IMG/VR virus record: IMGVR_UViG_3300032665_000045 | Location: 1-51,257 of that record | Length of the DNA: 51,257 bases | DNA from: a virus | Direction: 5' to 3' (one strand) | Part shown: positions 16,216 to 24,470 of the stretch, piece after piece | Layout: every line of letters starts with the position of its first letter | Position numbering within the stretch: position 1 is the first letter of the stretch | Made by a program: the position numbers and the translations under genes | Notes under the pieces: generated by a model | The model's input: the letters and a program-made list of their open reading frames with translations, nothing else | The model's database searches: none | Told to the model about the DNA's origin: nothing

Positions 16216-16246
16216 CAAATATAAGTATCTTTTTTCATAAAACAAA
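16216..16246 (-). promoter_or_regulatory. Bacteroidota-type promoter (TTTG-N19-TATATTTG)
   Basis: Minus strand: TTTG at 16246-16243, exactly 19 bp, then TATATTTG at 16223-16216; the ligase TTG start follows 15 bp later. Confidence 0.7.
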
Positions 16247-16266
16247 ATATAATTAAAAAAATACTT

Positions 16267-16530
16267 ATGAAGGAAATAACAGTAGAACAAGCTACAAAGC
16301 ATATAGAGTATATGGAATCGAAAAAATTAACTATAAAATATGAGTCTTTATATAACCATTTATGTGAGTTTAAGGAAGCATGTATAAATAAAAGAATTTA
16401 TATTACTCAGCAAAAATTTGAACAAGCTGCCTATTGTAGAGATATAGAAAGACAAATTATTAATAAAATTGGAAATGATCTCCCTTCTTTACTCAGAGAT
16501 CTTGTATTAGAAGAAATACTTAACTCATAA
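16267..16530 (+). CDS. Small paralogue with UVR-like helix and C-terminal tag, 87 aa
   Basis: Helical protein with QQKFEQAAYCRDIERQI (about 49-65), which resembles the UVR (UvrB/UvrC interaction) helix pattern FE-x-A-A-x-x-R-D. It ends LLRDLVLEEILNS, a variant of the shared C-terminal motif. The next gene is a diverged tandem copy with the same length and ending. Confidence 0.65.
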   Translation: MKEITVEQATKHIEYMESKKLTIKYESLYNHLCEFKEACINKRIYITQQKFEQAAYCRDIERQIINKIGNDLPSLLRDLVLEEILNS

Positions 16531-16540
16531 AAATATAAAT

Positions 16541-16807
16541 ATGACACAATTAACAGCTGAAAAAATTCTAAGTTATTTAGAATTAAATAGCTATAACAAT
16601 ATTATTAATAGAATAATCTTATACAGGTTTATTGATTATCTTAAATATGTAAATGTAAATAAAATGATATATATAGCTTCTGAAAATCAAAAAGAAATTG
16701 AAAAATGTATAGAGATGGAAAATGAAACTATTGAAAAAATAAAAAAGGAATTTCCATCTCTATACAGAGATATTGTATTAGACGAGTTGTTAAATGGATT
16801 AAATTAA
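16541..16807 (+). CDS. Small paralogue with C-terminal tag, 88 aa
   Basis: Tandem paralogue of the preceding gene (10-bp gap): the same helical layout, IYIASENQKEIEKCIEMENE in place of the UVR-like helix, and YRDIVLDELLNGLN at the end. The FE-x-A-A core has been lost. It overlaps the convergent methyltransferase gene by 4 bp. Confidence 0.65.
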   Translation: MTQLTAEKILSYLELNSYNNIINRIILYRFIDYLKYVNVNKMIYIASENQKEIEKCIEMENETIEKIKKEFPSLYRDIVLDELLNGLN

Positions 16808-16818
16808 TTAATCCATTT
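16792..16818. terminator. Terminator hairpin between convergent genes
   Basis: AAATGGATTAA-ATTAA-TTAATCCATTT: an 11-bp perfect stem covering both stop codons. Confidence 0.6.
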
Positions 16819-17415
16819 TACTATTGTATCTCCTTTATATCCTTTTTCCCAACAATACCAACCGTAAGCTACAGCACTTCCTCCACTTCTTTTCATTCCT
16901 CCAAAATCCGCATTTTTTGCACACGTAATTCTTGAAGATGATACAAAAATTACTTTTGGTGGATGCTCTTCAAATAATTTCTTACGAGCTTTTCCCTCAA
17001 GGAAAAGCACTTTTAGAAACATACATACATTACTTCCATCATTTACTAAATCCAATGCTTTATATACAAATTGATTAGCTAATGAATAAGGAGGATTTGT
17101 GACGATATCCCCATCAAACTTTCCTGTCTGAGCTAAGAAATCTATCCCTGTTTCACCATACCCTCTATCAATTAAATCTGTTGATTTTACATTGAATCCG
17201 CTATCTTCAAATACTTTTGATAGATGTCCTTCACCTGCTGAACATTCCCATATATTATTATTTAATTGATAATTCTGTATTAATAAAGTAGCTGCTATAG
17301 GGTCAGTTGCATAAAAGTCATTTGTTTCTCTTTCTTCGTCTGTATGTGTTGAAGAACCTAATGTTTTAAATACGCTTTGGATATTACCTGTCCAATCTTT
17401 TTTTGTTTTTGCCAT
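16804..17415 (-). CDS. DNA N6-adenine methyltransferase-like protein
   Basis: DIVTNPPYS (NPPY at 107-110) is the catalytic motif IV of amino-methyltransferases, and WECSAGEGHLSK (56-67) is the SAM-binding motif I. TNDFYATDPIAA at 31-42 fits the family's N-terminal motif. At 203 aa it has no obvious target-recognition domain. It could protect phage DNA from restriction or modify it in some other way. No cognate nuclease is adjacent. Confidence 0.85.
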   Translation of the reverse strand: MAKTKKDWTGNIQSVFKTLGSSTHTDEERETNDFYATDPIAATLLIQNYQLNNNIWECSAGEGHLSKVFEDSGFNVKSTDLIDRGYGETGIDFLAQTGKFDGDIVTNPPYSLANQFVYKALDLVNDGSNVCMFLKVLFLEGKARKKLFEEHPPKVIFVSSSRITCAKNADFGGMKRSGGSAVAYGWYCWEKGYKGDTIVKWIN

Positions 17416-17425
17416 TTTTTATTTT

Positions 17426-19324
17426 TTATTTTTTAGAAATTAATTCAAATTTGATTTTACCACAGTCATATATTTTGTTGATGCCTAGATTTTCCATAAT
17501 TTGAGATTCTGTTAAAGATATATCATGACCTAATTTTTGAAGTTTATTTTTAGTAAAATTTTGTTTAGATTTTCTTATGTTATCAACAATATATTTATAG
17601 TCAGGTTTAGATTCACTTAAAAGATTAAAACCTAATTTAAAGTAGAGATTTCCATTAGACCAATCTTTATCAGCATAACTAATAATCCTTTTAGGTTTGT
17701 TTTCTTTAATAAAGTAATTTAATAATTTAGATGCCCCACCTACAACATTAGTGTTTAATAAATTACAAAATCTATTTAAATTCCAACCTGATTCTTCCAT
17801 ATTTAAACGTCCTTCTTTTTTATCAAAACACATTAAACTAACTAAAACTCCATTATGGTAAAGACCATATGCTTTATTACAAACAACAAATCCTTGTATA
17901 TGATTTTGATTTAAAAAATTTCTATATTCTTCTACATTTACTATTTGTTTCACCAAGCATTTTCGAGCATATATTTTAGTTTTAGTAATTCCTAACCAAT
18001 TATTTATTTGAGATTTAATTATATTTAAATTATTATCAAAATCATCTTCATAAATAAATTTTATGTCAATTTGACGTTCTTTAAAATAATTCAATTTATT
18101 AATATGATAATTTGAATCTTTGAATTTTTCAGAATGCCAGTATAATCCATTAAATTCTATGCCTAATTTAAGATCAGGTAAATATATATCTATTTCTATA
18201 CCATCACGATATCCTGAAATAATTTCTCCATTATAAATTGATTTAATATATTCTAATAAAATCTTTTCTTTAATAGATTTGTTATCCCCTATGGGATAAC
18301 AAATCGTACAAAGTGGTAAATTTGTTTTTGATCTTCCATGGAAATTATCACAATTAATTTCAAATTCATGATCTTTATTTAAATCACATTTAAATATAGA
18401 AGTATAATTATTTATATATTTAATATAATTAGGATGTTGACCTATTATAGTATTTATTTTACTTTCTTCTGATTTTTTATAATTATCTACACCATATTTA
18501 TTTATATTTGAATCTTTTGATTTAGTTAAATAATCTTCACTTTTTATGTAGAATTCAACCCCATATTTTTCTAAATTTGTTTGTTTAATTTTTTCTTTAA
18601 TTTCTTCATTTTGAAAAACGTTAACAACCCCATATTTTTCTAAATTTGTTTGTTTAATTTTTTCTTTAATTTCTTCATTTTGAAAAACGTTAACAACCCC
18701 ATACTTTTCTAAATTAGTTTCTTTTATTCTATCTTTAAAAGTATTGGTTTTAGAATAATGTTCAACTCCATATTTTTCTAAATTAGTTTGTTTAAAATTA
18801 TTTAAATATTCTTTAGTTTTAGAATAATTTTCAACACCATATTTATCTAAATTAGTTTGTTTAATTTTTTCCTTACATTCAGAAGTTTTAGAATAATACT
18901 CAATCCCGTATTTTTCTAAGTTAGTTTCTTTAATTTTATTTTTAAATTTTTCAACTTTCATAGGGTTATCAACTCCGTATTTTTCTAAATTAGTTTGTTT
19001 GCCTTTTTCTTTAATAATTTTATTTTGTGTAGGATTTTCAACACCATATTTATCTAAATTAGTTAATTTATTTTTTTCTTGAGAACATTTACCTTTACAA
19101 CTATAAAAATTATAGTTACCAATATTTTTATTATATAAATAATATTGAGTCTTTTTTTCTATTCCACAAATATCACAAACAACATCAACTTCTATAAGGG
19201 AAGTTGATTTTAAGTGAATTATATCAAATTCAATAGTATTATCATTAGAATTATAAACACCTTTGTCTAAATAATATTTATAATGACTTTTATTTGGTAC
19301 TATAATTTTTTTAGTAATTAGCAT
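17426..19324 (-). CDS. NLEKYGV-repeat homing-endonuclease-like protein, copy 1 (632 aa)
   Basis: Four parts are visible. (1) N-terminal zinc-ribbon-like segment, CDIC (50-53) and CKGKC (76-80). (2) Nine ~23-residue repeats with the core TNLEKYGV (about 88-295), a likely modular DNA-recognition array. (3) A PD-(D/E)XK/Vsr-like nuclease segment: GYRDGIEIDIYLPDLK, IEFNGLYWHS, and YHINK with EDDF. (4) A GNAT-like C-terminal domain (GGASKLL, IISYADKDW, NGNLYFKLGF). Four relatives are in the window. They sit between unrelated phage genes, as free-standing homing endonucleases do. The target is unknown. Confidence 0.8.
   Translation of the reverse strand: MLITKKIIVPNKSHYKYYLDKGVYNSNDNTIEFDIIHLKSTSLIEVDVVCDICGIEKKTQYYLYNKNIGNYNFYSCKGKCSQEKNKLTNLDKYGVENPTQNKIIKEKGKQTNLEKYGVDNPMKVEKFKNKIKETNLEKYGIEYYSKTSECKEKIKQTNLDKYGVENYSKTKEYLNNFKQTNLEKYGVEHYSKTNTFKDRIKETNLEKYGVVNVFQNEEIKEKIKQTNLEKYGVVNVFQNEEIKEKIKQTNLEKYGVEFYIKSEDYLTKSKDSNINKYGVDNYKKSEESKINTIIGQHPNYIKYINNYTSIFKCDLNKDHEFEINCDNFHGRSKTNLPLCTICYPIGDNKSIKEKILLEYIKSIYNGEIISGYRDGIEIDIYLPDLKLGIEFNGLYWHSEKFKDSNYHINKLNYFKERQIDIKFIYEDDFDNNLNIIKSQINNWLGITKTKIYARKCLVKQIVNVEEYRNFLNQNHIQGFVVCNKAYGLYHNGVLVSLMCFDKKEGRLNMEESGWNLNRFCNLLNTNVVGGASKLLNYFIKENKPKRIISYADKDWSNGNLYFKLGFNLLSESKPDYKYIVDNIRKSKQNFTKNKLQKLGHDISLTESQIMENLGINKIYDCGKIKFELISKK
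18557..18694. repeat. Exact 69-bp tandem duplication inside endonuclease copy 1
   Basis: Two identical 69-bp units (18557-18625, 18626-18694) encode one 23-residue NLEKYGV unit each (VVNVFQNEEIKEKIKQ...). No base differs, so this is a recent unit duplication. Confidence 0.9.
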
Positions 19325-19328
19325 TAAT

Positions 19329-20024
19329 TTATTTTCTTTTATATATTATTTCATCAATTATTCCATAATCTTTAGCTTCTTTAGCACTCAGCCAATAATC
19401 TCTATCACCGTCTTTTAATACTTTATTATAATCTTGTCCTGTGCTTTCAGAAATTATAGTGTATAATTCTTTTTTTAAGTGATTAATTTCTTTTGCTTCA
19501 ATTTCTATTTCGATTGCTTGTGAAAAACCTAAAAATCCAGATGGTTGATGTATCATAACTCTTGAACGTTTTAATGATTTTCTTTTTCCTTTAGCCCCTG
19601 AACATAAAATTATAGCCCCCATTGAAGCTGCTAATCCAGTATTAATTGTACATACATCTGGTTTTATATATTCAATTGTATCTAATAATCCTAAACCATC
19701 ATACACACTACCTCCTGGACTGTTTATATATAAATTTATATCTTTATTTGGGTCTAGTTGTTCTAGATAAATTAGTTGTGCTTTGAGAATATCACATAAC
19801 ATATCATCAATTTCTCCAGATAGAAATAAGATTCTATCATCTAATAATTTAGTAAAAACATCTACATAACCACCTGTTCTATCATCAGATATTATAGGGG
19901 ATACATTATTTTTATGGTATTTAATATAAGATTGTGGTATTTTTTTACTTATTAAGTATTTTTCAAAATCCTTCATATTATTTTTTATTTTCATATAATT
20001 TTTTTCAAAAAAGTTTAAAAACAT
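19329..20024 (-). CDS. clpP: ClpP-like serine protease
   Basis: ClpP fold with an intact triad: GLAASMG (S134), MIHQPSG (H159) and DRDYWLSAKEA (D209). NSPGGSVYDGLGLLDTI (101-117) is the oxyanion-side motif. At 231 aa it has an extra ~40 N-terminal residues compared with bacterial ClpP; internal Met11 or Met17 (MKDFEKYL) are alternative starts. It is wedged between two endonuclease genes with 3-4 bp gaps. In a phage this may be a prohead/maturation protease or a proteolytic tool against the host; the nearby acidic scaffold-like genes favour the former. Confidence 0.92.
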   Translation of the reverse strand: MFLNFFEKNYMKIKNNMKDFEKYLISKKIPQSYIKYHKNNVSPIISDDRTGGYVDVFTKLLDDRILFLSGEIDDMLCDILKAQLIYLEQLDPNKDINLYINSPGGSVYDGLGLLDTIEYIKPDVCTINTGLAASMGAIILCSGAKGKRKSLKRSRVMIHQPSGFLGFSQAIEIEIEAKEINHLKKELYTIISESTGQDYNKVLKDGDRDYWLSAKEAKDYGIIDEIIYKRK

Positions 20025-20027
20025 TAA

Positions 20028-21914
20028 TTATATAGTTAATTCAAATTTCATTTTACCACAGTCGTAAATTTTGTTAATACCTAAATTATCCATAATTTGA
20101 GATTCTGTTAAAGATATATCATGCCCTAATTTTTGAAGTTTGGATTTTGTAAAATTTTGTTTAGACTTTCTAATATTATCAACAATATATTTATAATCAG
20201 GCTTAGATTCATTAACTAATTTAAACCCTAATACTTTATATAAATTACCATTAGACCAATCTTTATCGGCATAACTTATGATTCGTGAAGGGTTATTTTC
20301 TCTAATAAAATGATTTAATAATTTTGATGCTCCTCCTATTATTTGATGGTTTAACAAATTACAAAATCTATTTAAATTCCACTCATTTTCAGACATATTT
20401 AAACGTCCTTCTTTTTTATCAAAACACATTAAACTAACTAAATTATTATTATAATAAAGTCCATAAACTAATTTAGAAGCAACAAAACCTTGAATATGAT
20501 TTTGATTTAAAAAATCTCTATATTCTTCTGTACTAACTTTTTTAATAAGAGTTTTTCTTGCATAAATTTTAGTTTTAGATAATCCTAACCAATTATTAAT
20601 TTGAGATTTAATTATATCTAAATTATTATCAAAGTCATCTTCCCAAATAAATTTTATATCAATATCATTTCCTTTAAAGTATTCTTTTTTATTTATATGA
20701 TAGTAATTTTCTTTAAATTTATTAGAATGCCAGTAAAGACCATTAAATTCTATACCAATCTTAATTTCAGGTAAATATATATCTATTTCAATTCCATCTC
20801 TATACCCTGAAATAATCTCTCCGTTATAGATACTTTGAATATATTCTAATAAAATTTTTTCTTTAATAGATTTATTATCATTAATAGGATAACAAATAGT
20901 ACATAAAGGTATATTTTGATTATTTCTACTATGGAAATTATCAACATGTATTTCAAATTCATGATCTTTATTTAAATCACATTTAAATAAAGATCTATTA
21001 TTATCTATATATTTTATATAATAATTGTTATTTGATATGATATAACTATATCGGCTTTCTTCAGATTTTTTATAAATATCAACCCCATATTTTTCTAAAT
21101 TAGTTTGTTTAAGTTTATTTAATATATTTATATTTTGTAATACATGTTCAACTCCATATCTATTTAAATTAGTTTTAACAATTTTATCATTACATTCTTT
21201 AGTTTGTGAATAATATTCAACCCCATATCTATTTAAATTAGTTTTAACAATTTTATCATTACATTCTTCTGTTTTTCTATAGTTATCCACCCCATATTTA
21301 TTTAAATTAGTTTGTTTAACTTTTTGTTTATATTCTTCTGTTTTCGAATAGTATTCAGACCCATATTTTTCTAAATTAGTTTGTTTAACGGATTTATTAT
21401 AAAATTCAGTTTGTGAAATATGTTCAACTCCATATTTTTCTAAATTAGTTTGCTTAACTTTTTCTTTATATTCATCAGTTTTTGAATAATGAGAACCAAA
21501 TTTATCTATATTAGTTTGTTTAATTTTTTCTTTTATATCATTATTTTGTGAAACATGTTCAACTCCATATTTTTCTAAATTAGTTTGCTTAACTTTTTCT
21601 TTTATATCTTTGTTTTGTTGAACAAACTCAACTCCATATTTTTCTAAATTAGTTTTTTTAGTCTTTATTAGACTGCATTTTTTACTACAAGAAAAAATAT
21701 TATATTTTTTAATATTTTCATTATAGTTTTTAAAAGATATTTTTTTTTTATTATTACAAATATCACATTCTGCTTCAATTAAAGTTGAAGCATTTTTTCG
21801 CAAAATGGATATATCAATTTCTATTGTATTTTTTTCTTTGTTTAAAACCCCTTTGTCTAAATAGTATTTAGAATATTTAGAAATAGGTATTATAATATTT
21901 TTTGTTATTAGCAT
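20028..21914 (-). CDS. NLEKYGV-repeat homing-endonuclease-like protein, copy 2 (628 aa)
   Basis: Same architecture as the copy at 17426. It has a CDIC...CSKKC zinc-ribbon-like N-terminus, nine repeats (including diverged TNIDKFG and TNLNRYGV units), the Vsr-like nuclease core with IEFNGLYWHS, and the GNAT-like end with LTESQIMDNLGINKIYDCGK. The C-terminal half is much more conserved between copies than the repeat array, consistent with selection for different targets. The ATG is preceded by a TTTTTTAATATATA box. Confidence 0.8.
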   Translation of the reverse strand: MLITKNIIIPISKYSKYYLDKGVLNKEKNTIEIDISILRKNASTLIEAECDICNNKKKISFKNYNENIKKYNIFSCSKKCSLIKTKKTNLEKYGVEFVQQNKDIKEKVKQTNLEKYGVEHVSQNNDIKEKIKQTNIDKFGSHYSKTDEYKEKVKQTNLEKYGVEHISQTEFYNKSVKQTNLEKYGSEYYSKTEEYKQKVKQTNLNKYGVDNYRKTEECNDKIVKTNLNRYGVEYYSQTKECNDKIVKTNLNRYGVEHVLQNINILNKLKQTNLEKYGVDIYKKSEESRYSYIISNNNYYIKYIDNNRSLFKCDLNKDHEFEIHVDNFHSRNNQNIPLCTICYPINDNKSIKEKILLEYIQSIYNGEIISGYRDGIEIDIYLPEIKIGIEFNGLYWHSNKFKENYYHINKKEYFKGNDIDIKFIWEDDFDNNLDIIKSQINNWLGLSKTKIYARKTLIKKVSTEEYRDFLNQNHIQGFVASKLVYGLYYNNNLVSLMCFDKKEGRLNMSENEWNLNRFCNLLNHQIIGGASKLLNHFIRENNPSRIISYADKDWSNGNLYKVLGFKLVNESKPDYKYIVDNIRKSKQNFTKSKLQKLGHDISLTESQIMDNLGINKIYDCGKMKFELTI

Positions 21915-21919
21915 AATAT

Positions 21920-21933
21920 TATATATTAAAAAA
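21920..21933 (-). promoter_or_regulatory. TTTTTTAATATATA box before endonuclease copy 2
   Basis: Minus strand, ending 5 bp before the ATG at 21914. Confidence 0.45.
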
Positions 21934-22000
21934 GATTAAAAAGATTAAAAACGAATATTTAATAATAATATATATACTATAATTAAAAAAAAATAATATT

Positions 22001-22324
22001 ATGAAAACAACAATCGAAATTAATGGTTACGAAGTAGTAATTGAAGAAACAGAAGGTGTTTTAACAGTTAAAGCTCAAAAAGACGAAGAAACAATCGAAG
22101 AATTTGAAATTGACACTACAGAAGAAGGTGAAGGCGAAGGCGTTCAAGCTTTTGGTGAAGGTGAAGATGACGAAGATTTTGAAGATGAAGATGGTGAAGA
22201 CTTCGGTGATGAAGACGGAGAAGACTTTGGTGACGAAGAATTTGAAGAAGGTGAAGAATCAGCTCAAGACGAAGAAGAAACTAAATTAGAATCTTTCAAT
22301 TCTTTTATCAAAAAAAGAAAATAA
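22001..22324 (+). CDS. Acidic scaffold-like protein 1, 107 aa
   Basis: After a short folded-looking N-terminus (MKTTIEINGYEVVIEETEG) the protein becomes an Asp/Glu/Gly/Phe repeat region (EDGEDFGDEDGEDFGDEEF) and ends DEEETKLESFNSFIKKRK. Strong acidity with a small basic tail is like T4 prohead core proteins. The tail is shared almost exactly with the gene at 24250, separated from it only by endonuclease copy 3. It is probably an internal head or scaffold component, by inference only. Confidence 0.7.
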   Translation: MKTTIEINGYEVVIEETEGVLTVKAQKDEETIEEFEIDTTEEGEGEGVQAFGEGEDDEDFEDEDGEDFGDEDGEDFGDEEFEEGEESAQDEEETKLESFNSFIKKRK

Positions 22325-22332
22325 TTTCTTAT

Positions 22333-22370
22333 TAAATAAGACTTCGCTAATTATAGTGGAGTCTTATTTA
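22333..22370. terminator. Terminator between acidic gene 1 and endonuclease copy 3
   Basis: AAATAAGACT...AGTCTTATTT stem (10 bp plus a G-U extension) with a long loop, placed between the convergent stops. Confidence 0.6.
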
Positions 22371-24189
22371 ATTTCTTAATTAATTCAAATTTCATTTTTC
22401 CACAGTCATAGATTTTGTTAATGCCTAAATTATCCATAATTTGAGATTCTGTTAAAGATATATCATGCCCTAATTTTTGAAGTTTGGATTTTGTAAAATT
22501 TTGTTTAGATTTTCTAACATTATCAACTATATATTTATAATCGGGTTTAGATTCATTAACTAATGTAAATCCTAATTTAAAATATAAATTACCATTAGAC
22601 CAATCTTTATCAGCATAGCTAATTATTCTTGAAGGGTTATTTTGTTTAATAAAGTGATTTAAAAGTTTTGATGCACCACCAATTACTTGATAATTTAATA
22701 GATTACAGAATCTATTTAAATTCCATTCTCCTTCTTTCATATTTAACCTTCCTTCTTTTTTATCAAAACACATTAAACTAACTAATTCATTGTTATAATA
22801 AAGACCATAAGCTTTATTACAAGTAACAAATCCTTGAATATGATTATTATTTAAAAAATTTCTATACTCATCTACATTTTCAATTTGTCTAACTTTTGTT
22901 TTACGAGCATAAATTTTATTAGATAATCCTAACCAATTATTAATTTGAGATTTAATTATATCAAAATTATTATCAAAATCATCTTCATAAATAAATTTAA
23001 GATTTATATTTTTTTCTTTAAAATATATTTGCTTATTAATATGATAATTAGATTCTTTAAACTTATTAGAATGCCAGTAAAGACCATTAAATTCTATGCC
23101 TAATTTTAATTCAGGTAAGAAAATATCAATTTCTATACCATCTCTATATCCACTAATAATTTGACCTGAATAAATAGTTTTTATGTACTCTAAAAGGATT
23201 TTTTCTTTAATAGATTTTTGATCATTAATTGGATAACAAATCGTACAAATAGGTAAATTAGAATTTATTCTACTATAAAAATTATCACCATAAATTTGAA
23301 ATTCATGATCTTTATTTAAATCACATTTAAATAAAGATATTCTATCATTTAGATATTTAATATAATTAGGATGATTTGATATTATGAAATTTTCTCTACT
23401 TTCTTCTGATTTAGAAAAATTATCAACCCCATATTTTTCTAAATTGGTCTGTTTAATTTTTTCTTTAATTTGATTATTTTGGAAGGTAAATTCAACACCA
23501 TATTTTTCTAAATTAGAATTTTTAGTTTTTATTAAACATTCTTTTGTTTTAGCATAGTTATCAACATCATATTTTTCTAAATTAGTTTTTTTACTTTTTT
23601 CTTTAATTATATTGGATTGAGAAGCAAATTTTACTCCATATTTCTCTAAATTGGTTTTTTTTAATTTATCTTGAATTTCTTTGCTTTGTAAAGCATGTTC
23701 CACTCCATATTTCTCTAAATTGGTTTTTTTTAATTTATCTTGAATTTCTTTGCTTTGTAAAGCATGTTCCACTCCATATTTCTCTAAATTGGTTTGTTTA
23801 ATTTTTTGTTTAATTTTTTCATTTTGTGAAATATTTTCCACTCCATATTTTTCTAAATTAGTTTTTTTTGATTTATCTTGAATTTCTTTGCTTTGTAAAA
23901 CATATTCCACTCCATATTTTTCTAAATTAGTTTTTTTCCTTTTAATACTACAACATTTATTACAAGTATATATACTATTATTTTTAATATTTTTAATATA
24001 CAAAAAATATTTTGTTTTTTTCTTTATTTCACATATGTCACATTTTACTTCAACTTCTATTTTAGAATTTAGATTTAAATATTTAAGTTCAAATTCTAAA
24101 GTATTATCATCATAATTCATTACTCCTTTACTAAGGTATTTTTTATATTGTTTATTATAATTTATTTTTATAATTTTAGTAATTAACAT
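22351..24189 (-). CDS. NLEKYGV-repeat homing-endonuclease-like protein, copy 3 (612 aa)
   Basis: Eight repeats, two of them identical (VEHALQSKEIQDKLKK), a CDIC...CNKCC N-terminus, the nuclease segment EIDIFLPELKLGIEFNG with YWHS, and the GNAT-like C-terminus ending after YDCGKMKFEL with a short extra tail. It lies exactly between the two acidic paralogues, so its insertion may have accompanied their duplication. A TTAATATATATTAATA stretch precedes the ATG. Confidence 0.8.
   Translation of the reverse strand: MLITKIIKINYNKQYKKYLSKGVMNYDDNTLEFELKYLNLNSKIEVEVKCDICEIKKKTKYFLYIKNIKNNSIYTCNKCCSIKRKKTNLEKYGVEYVLQSKEIQDKSKKTNLEKYGVENISQNEKIKQKIKQTNLEKYGVEHALQSKEIQDKLKKTNLEKYGVEHALQSKEIQDKLKKTNLEKYGVKFASQSNIIKEKSKKTNLEKYDVDNYAKTKECLIKTKNSNLEKYGVEFTFQNNQIKEKIKQTNLEKYGVDNFSKSEESRENFIISNHPNYIKYLNDRISLFKCDLNKDHEFQIYGDNFYSRINSNLPICTICYPINDQKSIKEKILLEYIKTIYSGQIISGYRDGIEIDIFLPELKLGIEFNGLYWHSNKFKESNYHINKQIYFKEKNINLKFIYEDDFDNNFDIIKSQINNWLGLSNKIYARKTKVRQIENVDEYRNFLNNNHIQGFVTCNKAYGLYYNNELVSLMCFDKKEGRLNMKEGEWNLNRFCNLLNYQVIGGASKLLNHFIKQNNPSRIISYADKDWSNGNLYFKLGFTLVNESKPDYKYIVDNVRKSKQNFTKSKLQKLGHDISLTESQIMDNLGINKIYDCGKMKFELIKKLNKTPL
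23641..23778. repeat. Exact 69-bp tandem duplication inside endonuclease copy 3
   Basis: Units 23641-23709 and 23710-23778 are identical and each encodes one 23-residue repeat of the recognition array. Confidence 0.9.
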
Positions 24190-24249
24190 ATTTTTTAATT
24201 ATATTATATTAATATATATTAATAGTTCAAAAAATAAAAAATAACGAAT

Positions 24250-24408
24250 ATGAGAATAATGAAATTTAACGAAGAAGGTGAAGAAGGTGAAGATGGTGAC
24301 ATCAAAGCTTTTGGAGACGAAGAAGGTGGCGATGACTTCGGTGGAGCTCCACAAGATGAAGAAACTAAATTAGAATCTTTCAATTCTTTTATCAAAAGAA
24401 GAAATTAA
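24250..24408 (+). CDS. Acidic scaffold-like protein 2, 52 aa
   Basis: ATG at 24250 (or the second Met at 24259, MKFNEE) to TAA at 24408. It starts MRIMKFNEEGEEGEDGD, continues with AFGDEEGGDDFGG, and ends DEETKLESFNSFIKRRN. Order and motifs match acidic protein 1 in shortened form (AFG, DDF, then the same basic tail). Unlike protein 1, it also has a capsid-targeting-like N-terminus (M-K-F-N-E). Confidence 0.7.
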   Translation: MRIMKFNEEGEEGEDGDIKAFGDEEGGDDFGGAPQDEETKLESFNSFIKRRN

Positions 24409-24437
24409 TTTCTCATTAAATAATGAGAAATTAATTT
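24402..24437. terminator. 17-bp stem terminator after acidic gene 2
   Basis: AAATTAATTTCTCATTA pairs perfectly with TAATGAGAAATTAATTT around a 2-nt loop, starting inside the last codons of the gene. Confidence 0.7.
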
Positions 24438-24470
24438 AATAAGAGTTACTAAATAAGAAGGTTTTTATTT

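Noticed and set aside
19329-20024. Firm call of ClpP as the prohead protease
   Set aside because: No portal, major capsid or maturation cluster is visible next to it, so only a possibility can be stated.
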